From Bdellovibrionales bacterium (GTDB taxonomy: Bacteria; Bdellovibrionota; Bdellovibrionia; Bdellovibrionales; UBA1609), in the NCBI GenBank assembly GCA_019695175.1, contig JAIBAM010000011.1:1-64000 (forward strand): a stretch of 64,000 nt of DNA, given 5' to 3'. Positions within the stretch are counted from its first letter, which is position 1. Each line of letters starts with the position of its first letter. The translations under genes and the position numbers were made by a program. This document shows positions 1-8,648 of the stretch, piece by piece. Below the pieces are notes generated by a model. It saw nothing but the letters and a program-made list of their open reading frames with translations. It did not search any database and had not been told where the DNA came from.

Positions 1-50
1 CCACTTAAATAAAATCAATGCTAATGGCCTGATGGGAAGAGAGAATTGTT

Positions 51-296
51 ATGAAAAAAGGATTGCACCCGGAGTTTAGAGAAGTTGTTTTCAGAGATGT
101 TTCCATTAACTGGGAAATGATTACAAAATCCACTGTGAAAGCCAAGGAAACCACTCAGTGGAAAGATGGTAAAGAATATCCTCTGGTTACCGTGGATATT
201 TCCAGTCAGTCCCATCCCTTTTATACAGGTAAACAAAGATTAATTGATACCGAGGGTCGAGCAGAAAAGTTCATGAAAAAATACGGCAAAAAATAA
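51..296 (+). CDS. rpmE2: 50S ribosomal protein L31 type B
   Basis: Small basic protein of 81 residues matching the type B (zinc-independent) L31 family: MKKGLHPEF start, a central [15 protein letters not shown] segment and a lysine-rich C-terminus. It binds the 50S subunit and helps bridge the two subunits. There are no cysteines, so this is the C-minus form, which in many bacteria replaces the zinc form under zinc limitation. A purine-rich GGGAAGAGAG lies just upstream of the ATG. Whether a zinc-type paralogue exists elsewhere cannot be seen here. Confidence 0.95.
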   Translation: MKKGLHPEFREVVFRDVSINWEMITKSTVKAKETTQWKDGKEYPLVTVDISSQSHPFYTGKQRLIDTEGRAEKFMKKYGKK

Positions 297-751
297 AGCG
301 ATTTTGTCTAAGAGTCGTTTGGAGCTTTTGTTTCAGCTACAATTGGCGCTACACGATTCATTTTACGAAACTTTAAAGAATCGTTGTTTAGCAGCGGGCC
401 TCCGGTTGTTTGGGTTGGGGACTCTTACTTGGCTGCGCTCAGAGTTTAAACAATTTTACTTGGTCCTGCTTTAGGTTTAGTTTCCCCAAAAAAGTGTTTC
501 AATTTTTCGGAGCAATAGAATGCAGTTATTTTTTTACCTTTGGCCAGAAGATCTTCGAACGGCATTATCCTCATTCCCTTTTTTCTATTTCAGGGATGGG
601 TTGACAGTTTATTGTAAATATTTTTTGAAAATTTTAGTCTAAATAGAACTTATAAAGCTTAATCTTTCTGAATTCGGAAAAATATGGTAGGGCTTCCCCT
701 TTCTGAATTAACGAAAACCTAATCTAAAAAATAACACAAGACTTTACCATT
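297..751. other. Intergenic region, nothing recognised
   Basis: About 455 bases between L31 and the next gene. It contains only a short Phe-rich open frame at 410-604 without a ribosome-binding site or recognisable protein features. The last 150 bases are AT-rich and probably carry the promoter of the following gene. I see no RNA gene or mobile element. Confidence 0.4.
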
Positions 752-2221
752 ATGGGAACAAGGGTCGGACATTTGTTAAAAGAGTGCCTAAAGTTTGTAT
801 TGATTTTGAACTTTGTTCTATCGGGTTTATTTATTCCTGGAGGCAACCTCTATGCAGATGGTGCTCGTTGCCGTAGTCTATTGGAAAAATTAGGACCTCA
901 TTTAAACCCTGAAGCGGTTGAAGATGCCAAATTGCTTTTGCCAAACATTATTCAGCAACTTGCAGCTGCCAGAAATGAGCAGGGTATTGAGCCAAGGGTT
1001 GAAACTACACAAACTGTTATGATGCTGAATCTTATCAGGCTGCTAGCTTTAGGGATGGAAACAGAAGCTTTTGCTTTGGTTTATCCTGTATTTTATGAAG
1101 TTAAGCAAATCGTTTCAGAAATGAGAGAGATTGTTGATTGGTTAAATTCCATCGATTCTACAGCTGAGGGAGCGAAAACTAGGCTTAAACCATTTGTGAA
1201 AAAAAAAAAACGATTGCTAGAACTCATTCAAAGACTTGGTCTGGTAGTAGAAAATTATGTAGTTGTTCGTTCTGTTTTAGATAGTGTTGCTAAAGGGCAT
1301 GGTCTGTCGGACACAAGTTTAACCCGTCATTATGCCCCAACCGACACTTTAACGTCAGGTGCTGCATCTTCTTTTAATGCGCCCGCCGCCGTCGTCGCCC
1401 CCAACTTAGTTCTAAAATCAGAGGTGACAGCTGATTGCGCCAATAATGTTTTAGCAAAATTAGAAAGGGTTTTGGGGCTTGAGGGTTTGGGACTTGATGA
1501 TGGGGATGGTGGGATCAGGACTTTTGCACAAACACATCCGATTGCATCACTATCTTCCGCCCAACAAATGTTGAAAGATGTGACAAGTGCAAATAATGGT
1601 TGGCTTAAAATTTTTTATAGTATTATTGAAGTTTACATCGTTCCTGCCAATTGGTTTAAAAGATATCCACTTATGGATCAATTTACTCAGGTGGTATTAA
1701 AAGTTTTTGTTGGGCTAGCTAGAGATCAGTGGGCTCAGCAGCAATTTTTAGGTTATATTGTCTCGCTCATTGTTGCGATCAATCGAGTCGATTCCGACGG
1801 AAATCTGACCTATGTTACAAACCCACAATTCGTAGACGCAATCATAAATCAATTGTTAGCAATGAATGCGATTGGTGGCCAAGGAGAATTGTTTTTACTT
1901 TTGTTTCGAATTCCTGAATTAGCACAGGTTTCTCAATTTTTTCATCAGGCTATAATTAAAAAAGCAGAGGCTGAAGGTTCTGGTGGTGGTGTCTATACTA
2001 ACATTCTAGGTGAATTAAAAGCCGCGATTGCGAGAGCGAAACATTTACCGCCTGTGAGCCTCAGTGGTAATATTTCAAATCATTATTTAATTAGATTTAT
2101 TCTAATGCACTTGATTATATTGATTATAGTCGAATTCTTAATGGGTCCCGTAGGACCTAGGGATGCCTTGGAAGTGTTACAAAAAATGACAGTACAAGTA
2201 TTAACAAGTATTACAATCTAA
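752..2221 (+). CDS. Exported protein of unknown function
   Basis: A 489-residue protein with an N-terminal hydrophobic segment (about residues 14-33, ending near ...NLYADG), read as a signal peptide or anchor. A second strongly hydrophobic stretch lies near the C-terminus (about 440-462, rich in Leu and Ile), so the protein is probably envelope-associated. The middle is helical with a Lys-rich patch at about 150-153 encoded by a run of 12 A at 1199-1210, and an Ala/Val-rich low-complexity part around residue 210. I do not recognise a family. The start is the first ATG after an AT-rich leader, and no clear Shine-Dalgarno is seen. The gene stands alone; a C9 tract follows 25 bases after its stop. 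Confidence 0.75.
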   Translation: MGTRVGHLLKECLKFVLILNFVLSGLFIPGGNLYADGARCRSLLEKLGPHLNPEAVEDAKLLLPNIIQQLAAARNEQGIEPRVETTQTVMMLNLIRLLALGMETEAFALVYPVFYEVKQIVSEMREIVDWLNSIDSTAEGAKTRLKPFVKKKKRLLELIQRLGLVVENYVVVRSVLDSVAKGHGLSDTSLTRHYAPTDTLTSGAASSFNAPAAVVAPNLVLKSEVTADCANNVLAKLERVLGLEGLGLDDGDGGIRTFAQTHPIASLSSAQQMLKDVTSANNGWLKIFYSIIEVYIVPANWFKRYPLMDQFTQVVLKVFVGLARDQWAQQQFLGYIVSLIVAINRVDSDGNLTYVTNPQFVDAIINQLLAMNAIGGQGELFLLLFRIPELAQVSQFFHQAIIKKAEAEGSGGGVYTNILGELKAAIARAKHLPPVSLSGNISNHYLIRFILMHLIILIIVEFLMGPVGPRDALEVLQKMTVQVLTSITI

Positions 2222-2246
2222 AGGTAGTCAACGAGGCTTTTTGCAA

Positions 2247-2255
2247 CCCCCCCCC
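2247..2255. repeat. C9 homopolymer tract
   Basis: Nine consecutive C in an intergenic region just after a gene end. Tracts of exactly the same length occur at 11857-11865 and 32587-32595. Confidence 0.9.
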
Positions 2256-2359
2256 TAATGTCATGGAATATTTATCTCCTAGTCCTAGTGGGTCTCAGTA
2301 ATAACGAGAGTATTAAAGTTAAAATTTGATAGTTAAAATCCTTTAACTTAACTCTCATA

Positions 2360-2401
2360 TTACTAGGGCTACTTTACCGATTACTAGGTCTACTTTACCG
2401 A
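2360..2401. repeat. 21-bp tandem duplication
   Basis: Two adjacent 21-base copies (2360-2380 and 2381-2401) that differ at one base. They lie directly after the stop of the small minus-strand gene. The upstream stretch 2297-2357 can also form an imperfect hairpin (GAGAGT/ACTCTC arms) that could end transcription from either side. Confidence 0.85.
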
Positions 2402-2403
2402 CC

Positions 2404-2760
2404 TTATTTTCGGGGTTTATCGCAGATCTTTTTAAATTGACTGGTGTTCCCGCGGCAACGCCAAGAGGTTACGTAGTGTACTTTTTCATTTGCTTCCAGT
2501 GGAAAATATCCTGGGTATTGTAGAGGATCTAAAGTGGAGACCACGGTTTTTTCAGAATTTCCAAGGGTAGAATTTAAAATTCGGAGCTCAAAGGCCCTGT
2601 ATTCACAATTCCCTTGGGAAATTAGAAGAATAAAGTTCAAACTCAGAAATAAGGGGTGAAAAATTATTAGTGGCACACTGATATTTTCCCTAAAGCTATG
2701 GGACAGTTTTTTCACAAATAAATAAAATTTATTTTTAATTTTGTAACAGGGGTTGAACAC
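2404..2760 (-). CDS. Small hypothetical protein with paired cysteines
   Basis: A 118-residue frame. The C-terminal two thirds (from about residue 50, CEYRAFELRIL...) reads like a real compact protein with three Cys (one near 52, then WRC and KKIC close to the end) and a basic tail. The N-terminal 50 residues include a hydrophobic stretch that could be a late signal sequence, or they may be non-coding upstream DNA if the true start is internal. No Shine-Dalgarno decides this. Family not recognised. Confidence 0.5.
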   Translation of the reverse strand: MFNPCYKIKNKFYLFVKKLSHSFRENISVPLIIFHPLFLSLNFILLISQGNCEYRAFELRILNSTLGNSEKTVVSTLDPLQYPGYFPLEANEKVHYVTSWRCRGNTSQFKKICDKPRK

Positions 2761-2867
2761 ACAGTTTTATCGGCAGTAGTGCTCTCATTCTTCAAGCTGG
2801 ACTTTAGGGTGGTGAAATGGGGTGACTCCGACTTTTGAAATTACGAAGTGTTTGCGAATTTGCCTCT

Positions 2868-3191
2868 TTAATGTCTTGGAGGGTTGGAGGCTAAAAGGCT
2901 GTTGTCCAAGATATGGAAATAAGTCCGGAGTAGGATCTCATACTGTTCTGGGGGGAGGGAATGGAGAAAGTTTTGTTTCTCCCTGCCAGATGAAAGTTGA
3001 ACTAATTGACTGAATAATTCCTGGATTTGAGTTATTTTTTCTTTATTAAAAAAGTCCAACTCCTCTGTTGGTTTATGTAAGATCTGTGCAACAGTCACAT
3101 TGTCAAAAAGGATATGGACTCCATTCATAGATTGGTTTAAAAGTCGTTCAATACCTTCCAGATTAAGCTTTTGATTGGTTTCTTTGTTCAT
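2868..3191 (-). CDS. Small soluble hypothetical protein
   Basis: A 107-residue, Leu- and Gln-rich, probably all-helical protein without signal peptide or membrane segment. The start is supported by GGGGAA about seven bases before the ATG on the minus strand. The sequence (MNGVHILFDN, YFHILDN) looks like a conserved small cytoplasmic protein rather than a shadow frame, but I cannot name the family. It precedes, in the same orientation, the small gene at 2404-2760, with about 100 bases between them. Confidence 0.65.
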   Translation of the reverse strand: MNKETNQKLNLEGIERLLNQSMNGVHILFDNVTVAQILHKPTEELDFFNKEKITQIQELFSQLVQLSSGREKQNFLHSLPPEQYEILLRTYFHILDNSLLASNPPRH

Positions 3192-3515
3192 TATTTTTCC
3201 CCATGTCTAAAAGTCGGGTCGGAGAGGCTGCGTTATCTTGTTATCTATAAAGATCAACTCAATTAATGTCATTTTATCAAAATGAGACCACTCTCAAACC
3301 AAGACACTACTTAAGTTTGTCTGTTAAACTGCGGAGATAGCAAGGGTTAAATTTTACCTTATTTGACATGCCAGGTCGTTCAACCTATCATTTAATTAGA
3401 GTCCCTCTTGTGGTGATGGATTCTATGAAAGGGATGAGGGCTGTCTCCTAGAGAGACACAAAACATTGCAATGAAGTTATTAAATTTAATGGGAATGGAA
3501 CTTTGAGGAGCCTTT

Positions 3516-4376
3516 GTGAGTATACAAAAGCGAGTGGTTACCGCAAAAAAAAGAAAAACTGCGGCTAAAATTGTCATTGATGAATCCAAGGGTTTAGTTT
3601 TTGCGTCGGAACAAGACCTCTATCGCCATTTTAATGATCAAATTGAAGAGTTGGAGCAAGATTTCTTCCGGTTGCGAAGCCGTGGGGATGTACCTGAAAG
3701 TGAGTTTGCTAAGTATGAAGGTAATCTGACTCCTTTGTTGGAAGATCCCGATGAAGTTTGGGAAGATCAAAAGACGTTAAAGGATCACCCTCTTATTATT
3801 TATTTAAGAAAAATGAACAGTGATGAAAATGGAGATGAGGATCCTCTCTATCATGTGGCTGTTTGCTACATGACCAATGATGTTCCCAGCTTTGTTTATC
3901 TACACTTTCCCACTCATGATGTGGACCTCATAGAAAAATACCGTCGGGGAGTTAGGATTTATGATCGATCTTTACGGGATGTTCCTATTGGGGCCATGGA
4001 AGGGGATTCTCTCAATGAAGGAGACCATTTAGCCTCTGGTCTCTATATGGCTATGTTAAAACTAAGAAGTGAGAGGGATATAGTGGAAGAGGACTTCCCA
4101 GATTTTTTTGAATTGCGCGAAGAAACTTTGGAAGAAGCGGATGAAATTTGGCGGAGTAGTGATTCCTTGGGAAATGTATTGGTTACTTTTGTAAAAGAGT
4201 TTCCGGACTTTGGTGATGATGGGGTTCACTATGTGGCCGTGACATTAGAAGATGCTGTTTCTAATAGCCATGCTCTACTTTTTTCTTTTCCCACTCGCGA
4301 TCGCAATCTTTTAGAACGCTATCGTCATGGAGATAATCTACAAGCCGAAGAAGTTGTTCAAGAAGCATCTCATTAG
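3516..4376 (+). CDS. Acidic protein with a duplicated domain, PBECR-like
   Basis: A 286-residue, strongly acidic protein starting at GTG, with GAGGAG five bases upstream deciding the start. Two halves are clearly homologous: each has a helical lead-in, an LxDPDEVWE- or LEEADEIWR-type motif, a strand-rich stretch (HVAVCYMTND / HYVAVTLEDA) and then FPTHDVDLIEKYRRG or FPTRDRNLLERYRHG. The D-P-D-E-V-W motif followed by strands resembles phage-associated PBECR (Barnase/EndoU-like) domains, but this is inference from pattern only and no catalytic residue is identified. The N-terminus is Lys/Arg-rich. The gene is followed, after a short gap, by a lipoprotein gene. Confidence 0.75.
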   Translation: MSIQKRVVTAKKRKTAAKIVIDESKGLVFASEQDLYRHFNDQIEELEQDFFRLRSRGDVPESEFAKYEGNLTPLLEDPDEVWEDQKTLKDHPLIIYLRKMNSDENGDEDPLYHVAVCYMTNDVPSFVYLHFPTHDVDLIEKYRRGVRIYDRSLRDVPIGAMEGDSLNEGDHLASGLYMAMLKLRSERDIVEEDFPDFFELREETLEEADEIWRSSDSLGNVLVTFVKEFPDFGDDGVHYVAVTLEDAVSNSHALLFSFPTRDRNLLERYRHGDNLQAEEVVQEASH

Positions 4377-4410
4377 GTTTTTCTGTTATTATTGTCGGAG
4401 TATGGGATCA

Positions 4411-5295
4411 ATGAAAGTGATTAGACCGCGACTCAGTCTAAAAATAGTTTTTTATATTTTTCTTTTTATTATTTGCAATACTATGGGTTGCACTCATCAA
4501 AAGCTCAAACCCAGTGCGAACCCTTTCAAATTATGGTCTTTGCAACTAAAAGGAGTTGAGGGGAATTCTTCCTTAACTCGTTATTATTCCAACTCTCGCG
4601 TGCAGGATTATGAATTAGATCAGTTGGTTCGCTTCCATGAAGAGATTGTGGATTTTAAAGTCAGTGAAACCGTCACTCGTCAACTGGCAGAAAAAAATAA
4701 ATTCAATGTGCTGACTTCCACTGTTTCTAAAGAGGGTACGGTAGATCTTCACGAACTAGCTTTTCCAGAGTTGGGCGAGGAAATCGAATACACTCTCGAT
4801 AACCGTGGTCTTGTGTTTAAGGCCGGTGATTATCCTCCCGAATCTATATTTTTTGTTCCTCAATTACCCTTACCCTCATCCAAAGTAAAAGTAGGTGACA
4901 CCTGGACGTTTAATCATGAATGGTTGAGTTTGAAAAATGGAATTCCCTTGGTCATTGAACTGGTAACTATTTTTAAAAATATATATGATTGTGATCTAGA
5001 GCACTGTGCAGAATTGGAAATTTCAGGGGATGTGCGATTGATGGGAGTGATTCAGGGTAAATCCCAGTTTAATGGCACGGTGTGGGGTAGGGTTTTGATG
5101 AATGTGGAGTCAGGTTTGGTGGTGTGGTCAGAAATTCGAACTCAGGAAAAAATGATAGTGGAGGACCATCGCACAGAGGTTCTATCTTGTCTCAGTTCTG
5201 TGATCGAGAAACCGCAAAATAAAAAGTGGGCCCAGATTAAACGGCAAAACTGTGTGCCGGATGAAACAGTTGTGCCTGGATTTGATCGACTTTAA
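4411..5295 (+). CDS. Lipoprotein of unknown function
   Basis: A lipoprotein precursor of about 294 residues: a basic start (MKVIRPRLSLK), a hydrophobic core and a lipobox ending in TMGC, so it should be lipidated and membrane-anchored. The mature part is mixed alpha/beta with no family I recognise. The frame extends upstream to 4327, overlapping the previous gene, but ATG 4411 has GGAG ten bases upstream and gives a standard signal peptide, so I prefer it. It is followed 12 bases later by the SRPBCC protein gene, so the two probably form an operon with the outer-membrane protein after them. Confidence 0.8.
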   Translation: MKVIRPRLSLKIVFYIFLFIICNTMGCTHQKLKPSANPFKLWSLQLKGVEGNSSLTRYYSNSRVQDYELDQLVRFHEEIVDFKVSETVTRQLAEKNKFNVLTSTVSKEGTVDLHELAFPELGEEIEYTLDNRGLVFKAGDYPPESIFFVPQLPLPSSKVKVGDTWTFNHEWLSLKNGIPLVIELVTIFKNIYDCDLEHCAELEISGDVRLMGVIQGKSQFNGTVWGRVLMNVESGLVVWSEIRTQEKMIVEDHRTEVLSCLSSVIEKPQNKKWAQIKRQNCVPDETVVPGFDRL

Positions 5296-5307
5296 AGGAA
5301 GACTCCC

Positions 5308-6138
5308 ATGGGACGAGTCCTAACTTTGTTTTTCTTTTTTCATCATTTTTCACAGGGCTTTTTAAATCATGTATTTGCCGATAATGCTTCTCAAAAAATA
5401 GCTTCTCCAAAAGTGGTCGTTGAATTGCAAGATTTAGGTGGAGTTAAAAGTGAGTATTCTGAGCCGTTAAAGAAAATTTTATTAAAATGGATCCATCAAC
5501 CAGAAGTTGAAAAACCATCACCAACAAAGGGCTCTAATGCCATTGAAATCACTTGTTGGAGCCATGCAAAAGATTCACTCTATATTGGAGTGGAGCAAAG
5601 AATGGTGATTCAGGCTCCTCTTGCAGAAGTGTCAGCGATTTTGCAGGACTTTAATAATTACAAAAAATTATTCGAAGACTTTGCCGATGTTCATGAGGTT
5701 TCGCGGGAGGGGAAAAAAATTATAACTTACTGGGAACAAAAAATTCCCATCCCTTTTGTTCCCAATATCAAATACAATATGATTTATTTTATTCAAGAAA
5801 TTTCACCGGACAGCACCTATTTCCTCTATCAACTTTTAAAAAGTGGAAAAATCACTTTTAGTGATGGTTTTATTTTTCTAAAAAAAATTACTGAGAATAA
5901 AGTGCTGTATATAGAATATGATTTTTTTAATGCCCAATGGGGAAGTGCTAAAATTTTTGGGGTTAAAAAACTTTGGCAAGATGCGGTAAAAAGTTTGGCA
6001 CTGTCTGATTTGGCAATTAAAGTGAAGGCAGAAAACAAGGACCTGGATTCAAAAAATGTTTTGAAAAAATCAAAATCATTACTAAACAACAAACAAATGG
6101 AGGAATGTTTTGCAAACAAAAAAGAATTCCCTATTTAA
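5308..6138 (+). CDS. Exported SRPBCC (START-like) domain protein
   Basis: A 276-residue protein with an N-terminal signal peptide (to about residue 25). A START/polyketide-cyclase-like domain spans about residues 95-235: it begins with an MVIQAPLAEVSAILQDFNNY segment and continues with alternating strands and a long C-terminal helix. Such domains bind hydrophobic ligands in a helix-grip pocket. An exported copy suggests lipid or envelope-ligand binding, which is inference. AAAGGAAGA upstream fits a ribosome-binding site. It is tightly linked to the lipoprotein gene before it and overlaps the next gene by 29 bases. Confidence 0.8.
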   Translation: MGRVLTLFFFFHHFSQGFLNHVFADNASQKIASPKVVVELQDLGGVKSEYSEPLKKILLKWIHQPEVEKPSPTKGSNAIEITCWSHAKDSLYIGVEQRMVIQAPLAEVSAILQDFNNYKKLFEDFADVHEVSREGKKIITYWEQKIPIPFVPNIKYNMIYFIQEISPDSTYFLYQLLKSGKITFSDGFIFLKKITENKVLYIEYDFFNAQWGSAKIFGVKKLWQDAVKSLALSDLAIKVKAENKDLDSKNVLKKSKSLLNNKQMEECFANKKEFPI

Positions 6139-6961
6139 GAAGTTAATGAATTCTGGAATTATGATCTATTTTCTATTCCTCGCGGTTTTTGCATCGGCTG
6201 AAACAGTGTGGAATCCACCCTCGAATCATCAACAGTTTTTATCCTATGGACTTTTTTTTGATCCACAATCTATGATTATCTTAAAAAGTGGTCGAAGAAG
6301 TTGGGGAGCAGTGGGCGGATCTGTTGCCATTCTTGAAGTCAATGATCAAAAGTGGAAACCGCAATACGTTTTGCATGTCTCCGCAAACTCATCTTTTCGT
6401 TTTCCCCCAGAACAAGATGGAGTGCTTCATACGGAGACTATTGATGCTCGTTTGGGTGCTGCTGTGGATTTGAAGTTTTCTGAAAGTTTTCGGGGAACTA
6501 TTATTTGGACCCATCAATCCGGACATATTTCTGATAACGTCACCGATCCTGATTTAATTGGTCCAGACCTTAGTAATGAGTTGGTGGATTTTCGCTGGAT
6601 CAAGGATGTAAATAAAAATTGGAGATTCGGCGGGGGATTTCGTCCTTTAATCCTATCAAGTCCTAAGATGTCCTTTTTTGGCGGGCATCAGTTTGTCGAG
6701 TGGTTTCCCTACGGAGTCTATCGAAGTCACTGGTCTCCCTTTGCAGCTGCTGGTCTGGAAGAATATGGTGTCACTAAAGTGGATTTAACTCTGCATGTTC
6801 AAATGGGTTGGGTTGTTGGAGATCATTTTAGTGCGGGACCCACCCAAGCCATGCGCTTCGTATTAGGGGCTTATAATGGTCAAGATGCACGTCTTAAGTA
6901 TGTCAGCTTTAAAAAGAAGAAAGATGATTTTGTATACGCTGGACTTTTCTTCGATTTCTAA
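6110..6961 (+). CDS. Outer-membrane beta-barrel-like protein
   Basis: A 283-residue protein with signal peptide (...FLFLAVFASA), then many alternating short strands rich in Trp, Tyr and Gly, ending in Phe (LFFDF). This is the pattern of an outer-membrane barrel. The start at TTG 6110 is supported by GGAGG six bases upstream, inside the end of the previous gene; an in-frame ATG at 6146 is the alternative and would also leave a signal peptide. It resembles DUF1207-type proteins only loosely. The 3' end overlaps the converging gene on the other strand by about 50 bases. Confidence 0.75.
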   Translation: MQTKKNSLFKKLMNSGIMIYFLFLAVFASAETVWNPPSNHQQFLSYGLFFDPQSMIILKSGRRSWGAVGGSVAILEVNDQKWKPQYVLHVSANSSFRFPPEQDGVLHTETIDARLGAAVDLKFSESFRGTIIWTHQSGHISDNVTDPDLIGPDLSNELVDFRWIKDVNKNWRFGGGFRPLILSSPKMSFFGGHQFVEWFPYGVYRSHWSPFAAAGLEEYGVTKVDLTLHVQMGWVVGDHFSAGPTQAMRFVLGAYNGQDARLKYVSFKKKKDDFVYAGLFFDF

Positions 6962-8648
6962 AGTGTAAAAGATATTGAGTCGAGAAATTTCCCAGAAGAA
7001 TTGCGATTAAAATATTGAAACTCAGTTCGGAACGACTCGATAAAAAAACAAGAGAGGTTAAAAGCAGACCTATTCCTATTCTGGTTTTTGTGTTGAGAAA
7101 AACTAAAATGGATCCGAAAATTGCAAAAACTCCCAAGGAGAGATGATTGAAAAAAGTTAAAGGAGTTTTATGGATAAAATCTAGGTGGGGAAGGATCTGA
7201 ATTAGGGAATGGGAGATTAATTGATTTGAAAAAAACCCTATTATAAAAGGCAAAATCATAAAATGGGGGCCCGCAAAAGTTTCAATTAAACTACTTAATA
7301 AAAAAGTGCTAAAAAGAAGCGTTGTCCAATGGCCTAGGGAAACGGTGGCGGAGTTTAGAGTCCAGGACAGCAGAATCAAAAAAACAAAGGACCAAGTTAC
7401 AGGAAGACTTAACACCCAGTTGTGTTTTTGTTGAGGTAAGGGGTTTAAAATTGTTTGAGAGGAAAGAAAAGGTTGAAAAGATTCCGTAGGATAAAATTGT
7501 GCGATGGAATTTTTAAGAGTTTGAATGATTGTATGTAAAATTCCCTTTGGAAAAAGAGCATAAAATAAACCAAGCAGTGACTTTCCTGCTACGGATAAAC
7601 TCAAATTGCCGCTGAGTTTAGGTGTGAAAACAATAAGGTATTGGGCTTCCCAAGATTCGGGTTCAAATTTTTCTTTAAATTTTGCCAGGGATTTAAATCC
7701 ATAAAAATTGTTGAAATGATTGTAGATCCAATGGAGCATTTTATAAGTGTTGGGATGGTTGGGGGTCTCACTAGTCAGTTCTGGGGTCAAGGGAGAAAGA
7801 CCTAGCGTGACTTCACGAGCACCTATTTTTTTTAAAGCAGCCATGGCTTCAATGATCAGTAACTCACTGGAGCCAGCAACTGAATTAGGGGAGCGCATCA
7901 GATCTACCAAATACCATGATTGTCGCGCGGGGATAGGTACTGCGGCGAGAAAGGCCTGACACTGCCCCTTATAAACCAGTTGAAAATACTTTTTCTGGGC
8001 GTGATTTTTAAATAAATCTACTTTATTTAAAAAATCAAGGGTGGCGCATTTACGATTCTGGAACCAATCTTCTTTTAATTTTTCCACGGTTTGAAATTCT
8101 TGTGGGGTAGCTTGTAAGGGATTAAACTCTTGGACTCGGCCCCCTTGCTTTTGCAGCTTTTTTGCGGAGGGTAGGATCTTAAAGAAATCAGAACTGTGGC
8201 GGCGTTCATTCAATTGAATCCAAGGTTCTTGGCCAATTTGTAAAATATAGGAGGGAAGCCCCTCTTGGCGTACAAGGTCAACCAGCTCTTTGGAAGCGGG
8301 TAAGAGCAGGGGTGACTTATTATGATCAAAGGCTGTTTGTATAAATTGTTGTAACAATGTGAGCCATAGGTGTTTAGGTCCCACAGGATCACCGGCGACC
8401 ACCCAGGCTGTTGGAGTCTCCACATAGGCAATACTGGCTTGACTGTTGGATTCTTGATCCGAGCGCAGATGAAAATAAAGATAGTGATCATAAGAAGTAA
8501 GGAAAGCGGTACTTGATAATCCAAATTTATTTATAAGATCAAGATGACTCATAAATTTTTTCGGGAACATCGAACTTATTTGGGGAAAGGGAAGAATTTT
8601 TCCATAAGGATTTTCCCTTTTTACCAGGGGAGAGAAAAAAGAATTCAT
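6909..8648 (-). CDS. DUF2156 (MprF C-terminal-like) acyltransferase with membrane domain
   Basis: A 579-residue protein. The first about 345 residues match the DUF2156 / phosphatidylglycerol lysyltransferase catalytic fold, a GNAT-like pair that moves aminoacyl groups to lipids or acts on related substrates: AWVVAGDPVG, a Lys-rich helix, and the late GFKSLAKFKEKFEPESWEAQYLI block typical of the family. The C-terminal about 170 residues contain several hydrophobic segments, giving a catalytic-then-membrane order opposite to MprF. The start at 8648 overlaps the upstream stop as ATGA and has GAGGA nine bases before it, so it is translationally coupled to the receiver-TPR gene. The substrate is unknown. 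Confidence 0.8.
   Translation of the reverse strand: MNSFFSPLVKRENPYGKILPFPQISSMFPKKFMSHLDLINKFGLSSTAFLTSYDHYLYFHLRSDQESNSQASIAYVETPTAWVVAGDPVGPKHLWLTLLQQFIQTAFDHNKSPLLLPASKELVDLVRQEGLPSYILQIGQEPWIQLNERRHSSDFFKILPSAKKLQKQGGRVQEFNPLQATPQEFQTVEKLKEDWFQNRKCATLDFLNKVDLFKNHAQKKYFQLVYKGQCQAFLAAVPIPARQSWYLVDLMRSPNSVAGSSELLIIEAMAALKKIGAREVTLGLSPLTPELTSETPNHPNTYKMLHWIYNHFNNFYGFKSLAKFKEKFEPESWEAQYLIVFTPKLSGNLSLSVAGKSLLGLFYALFPKGILHTIIQTLKNSIAQFYPTESFQPFLSSQTILNPLPQQKHNWVLSLPVTWSFVFLILLSWTLNSATVSLGHWTTLLFSTFLLSSLIETFAGPHFMILPFIIGFFSNQLISHSLIQILPHLDFIHKTPLTFFNHLSLGVFAIFGSILVFLNTKTRIGIGLLLTSLVFLSSRSELSFNILIAILLGNFSTQYLLHFRNRRKVQRIQNHLSSF

Noticed and set aside
410-604. 64-codon plus-strand frame after L31
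   Set aside because: Phe- and Ser-rich, no ribosome-binding site, no motif; looks like random open sequence.
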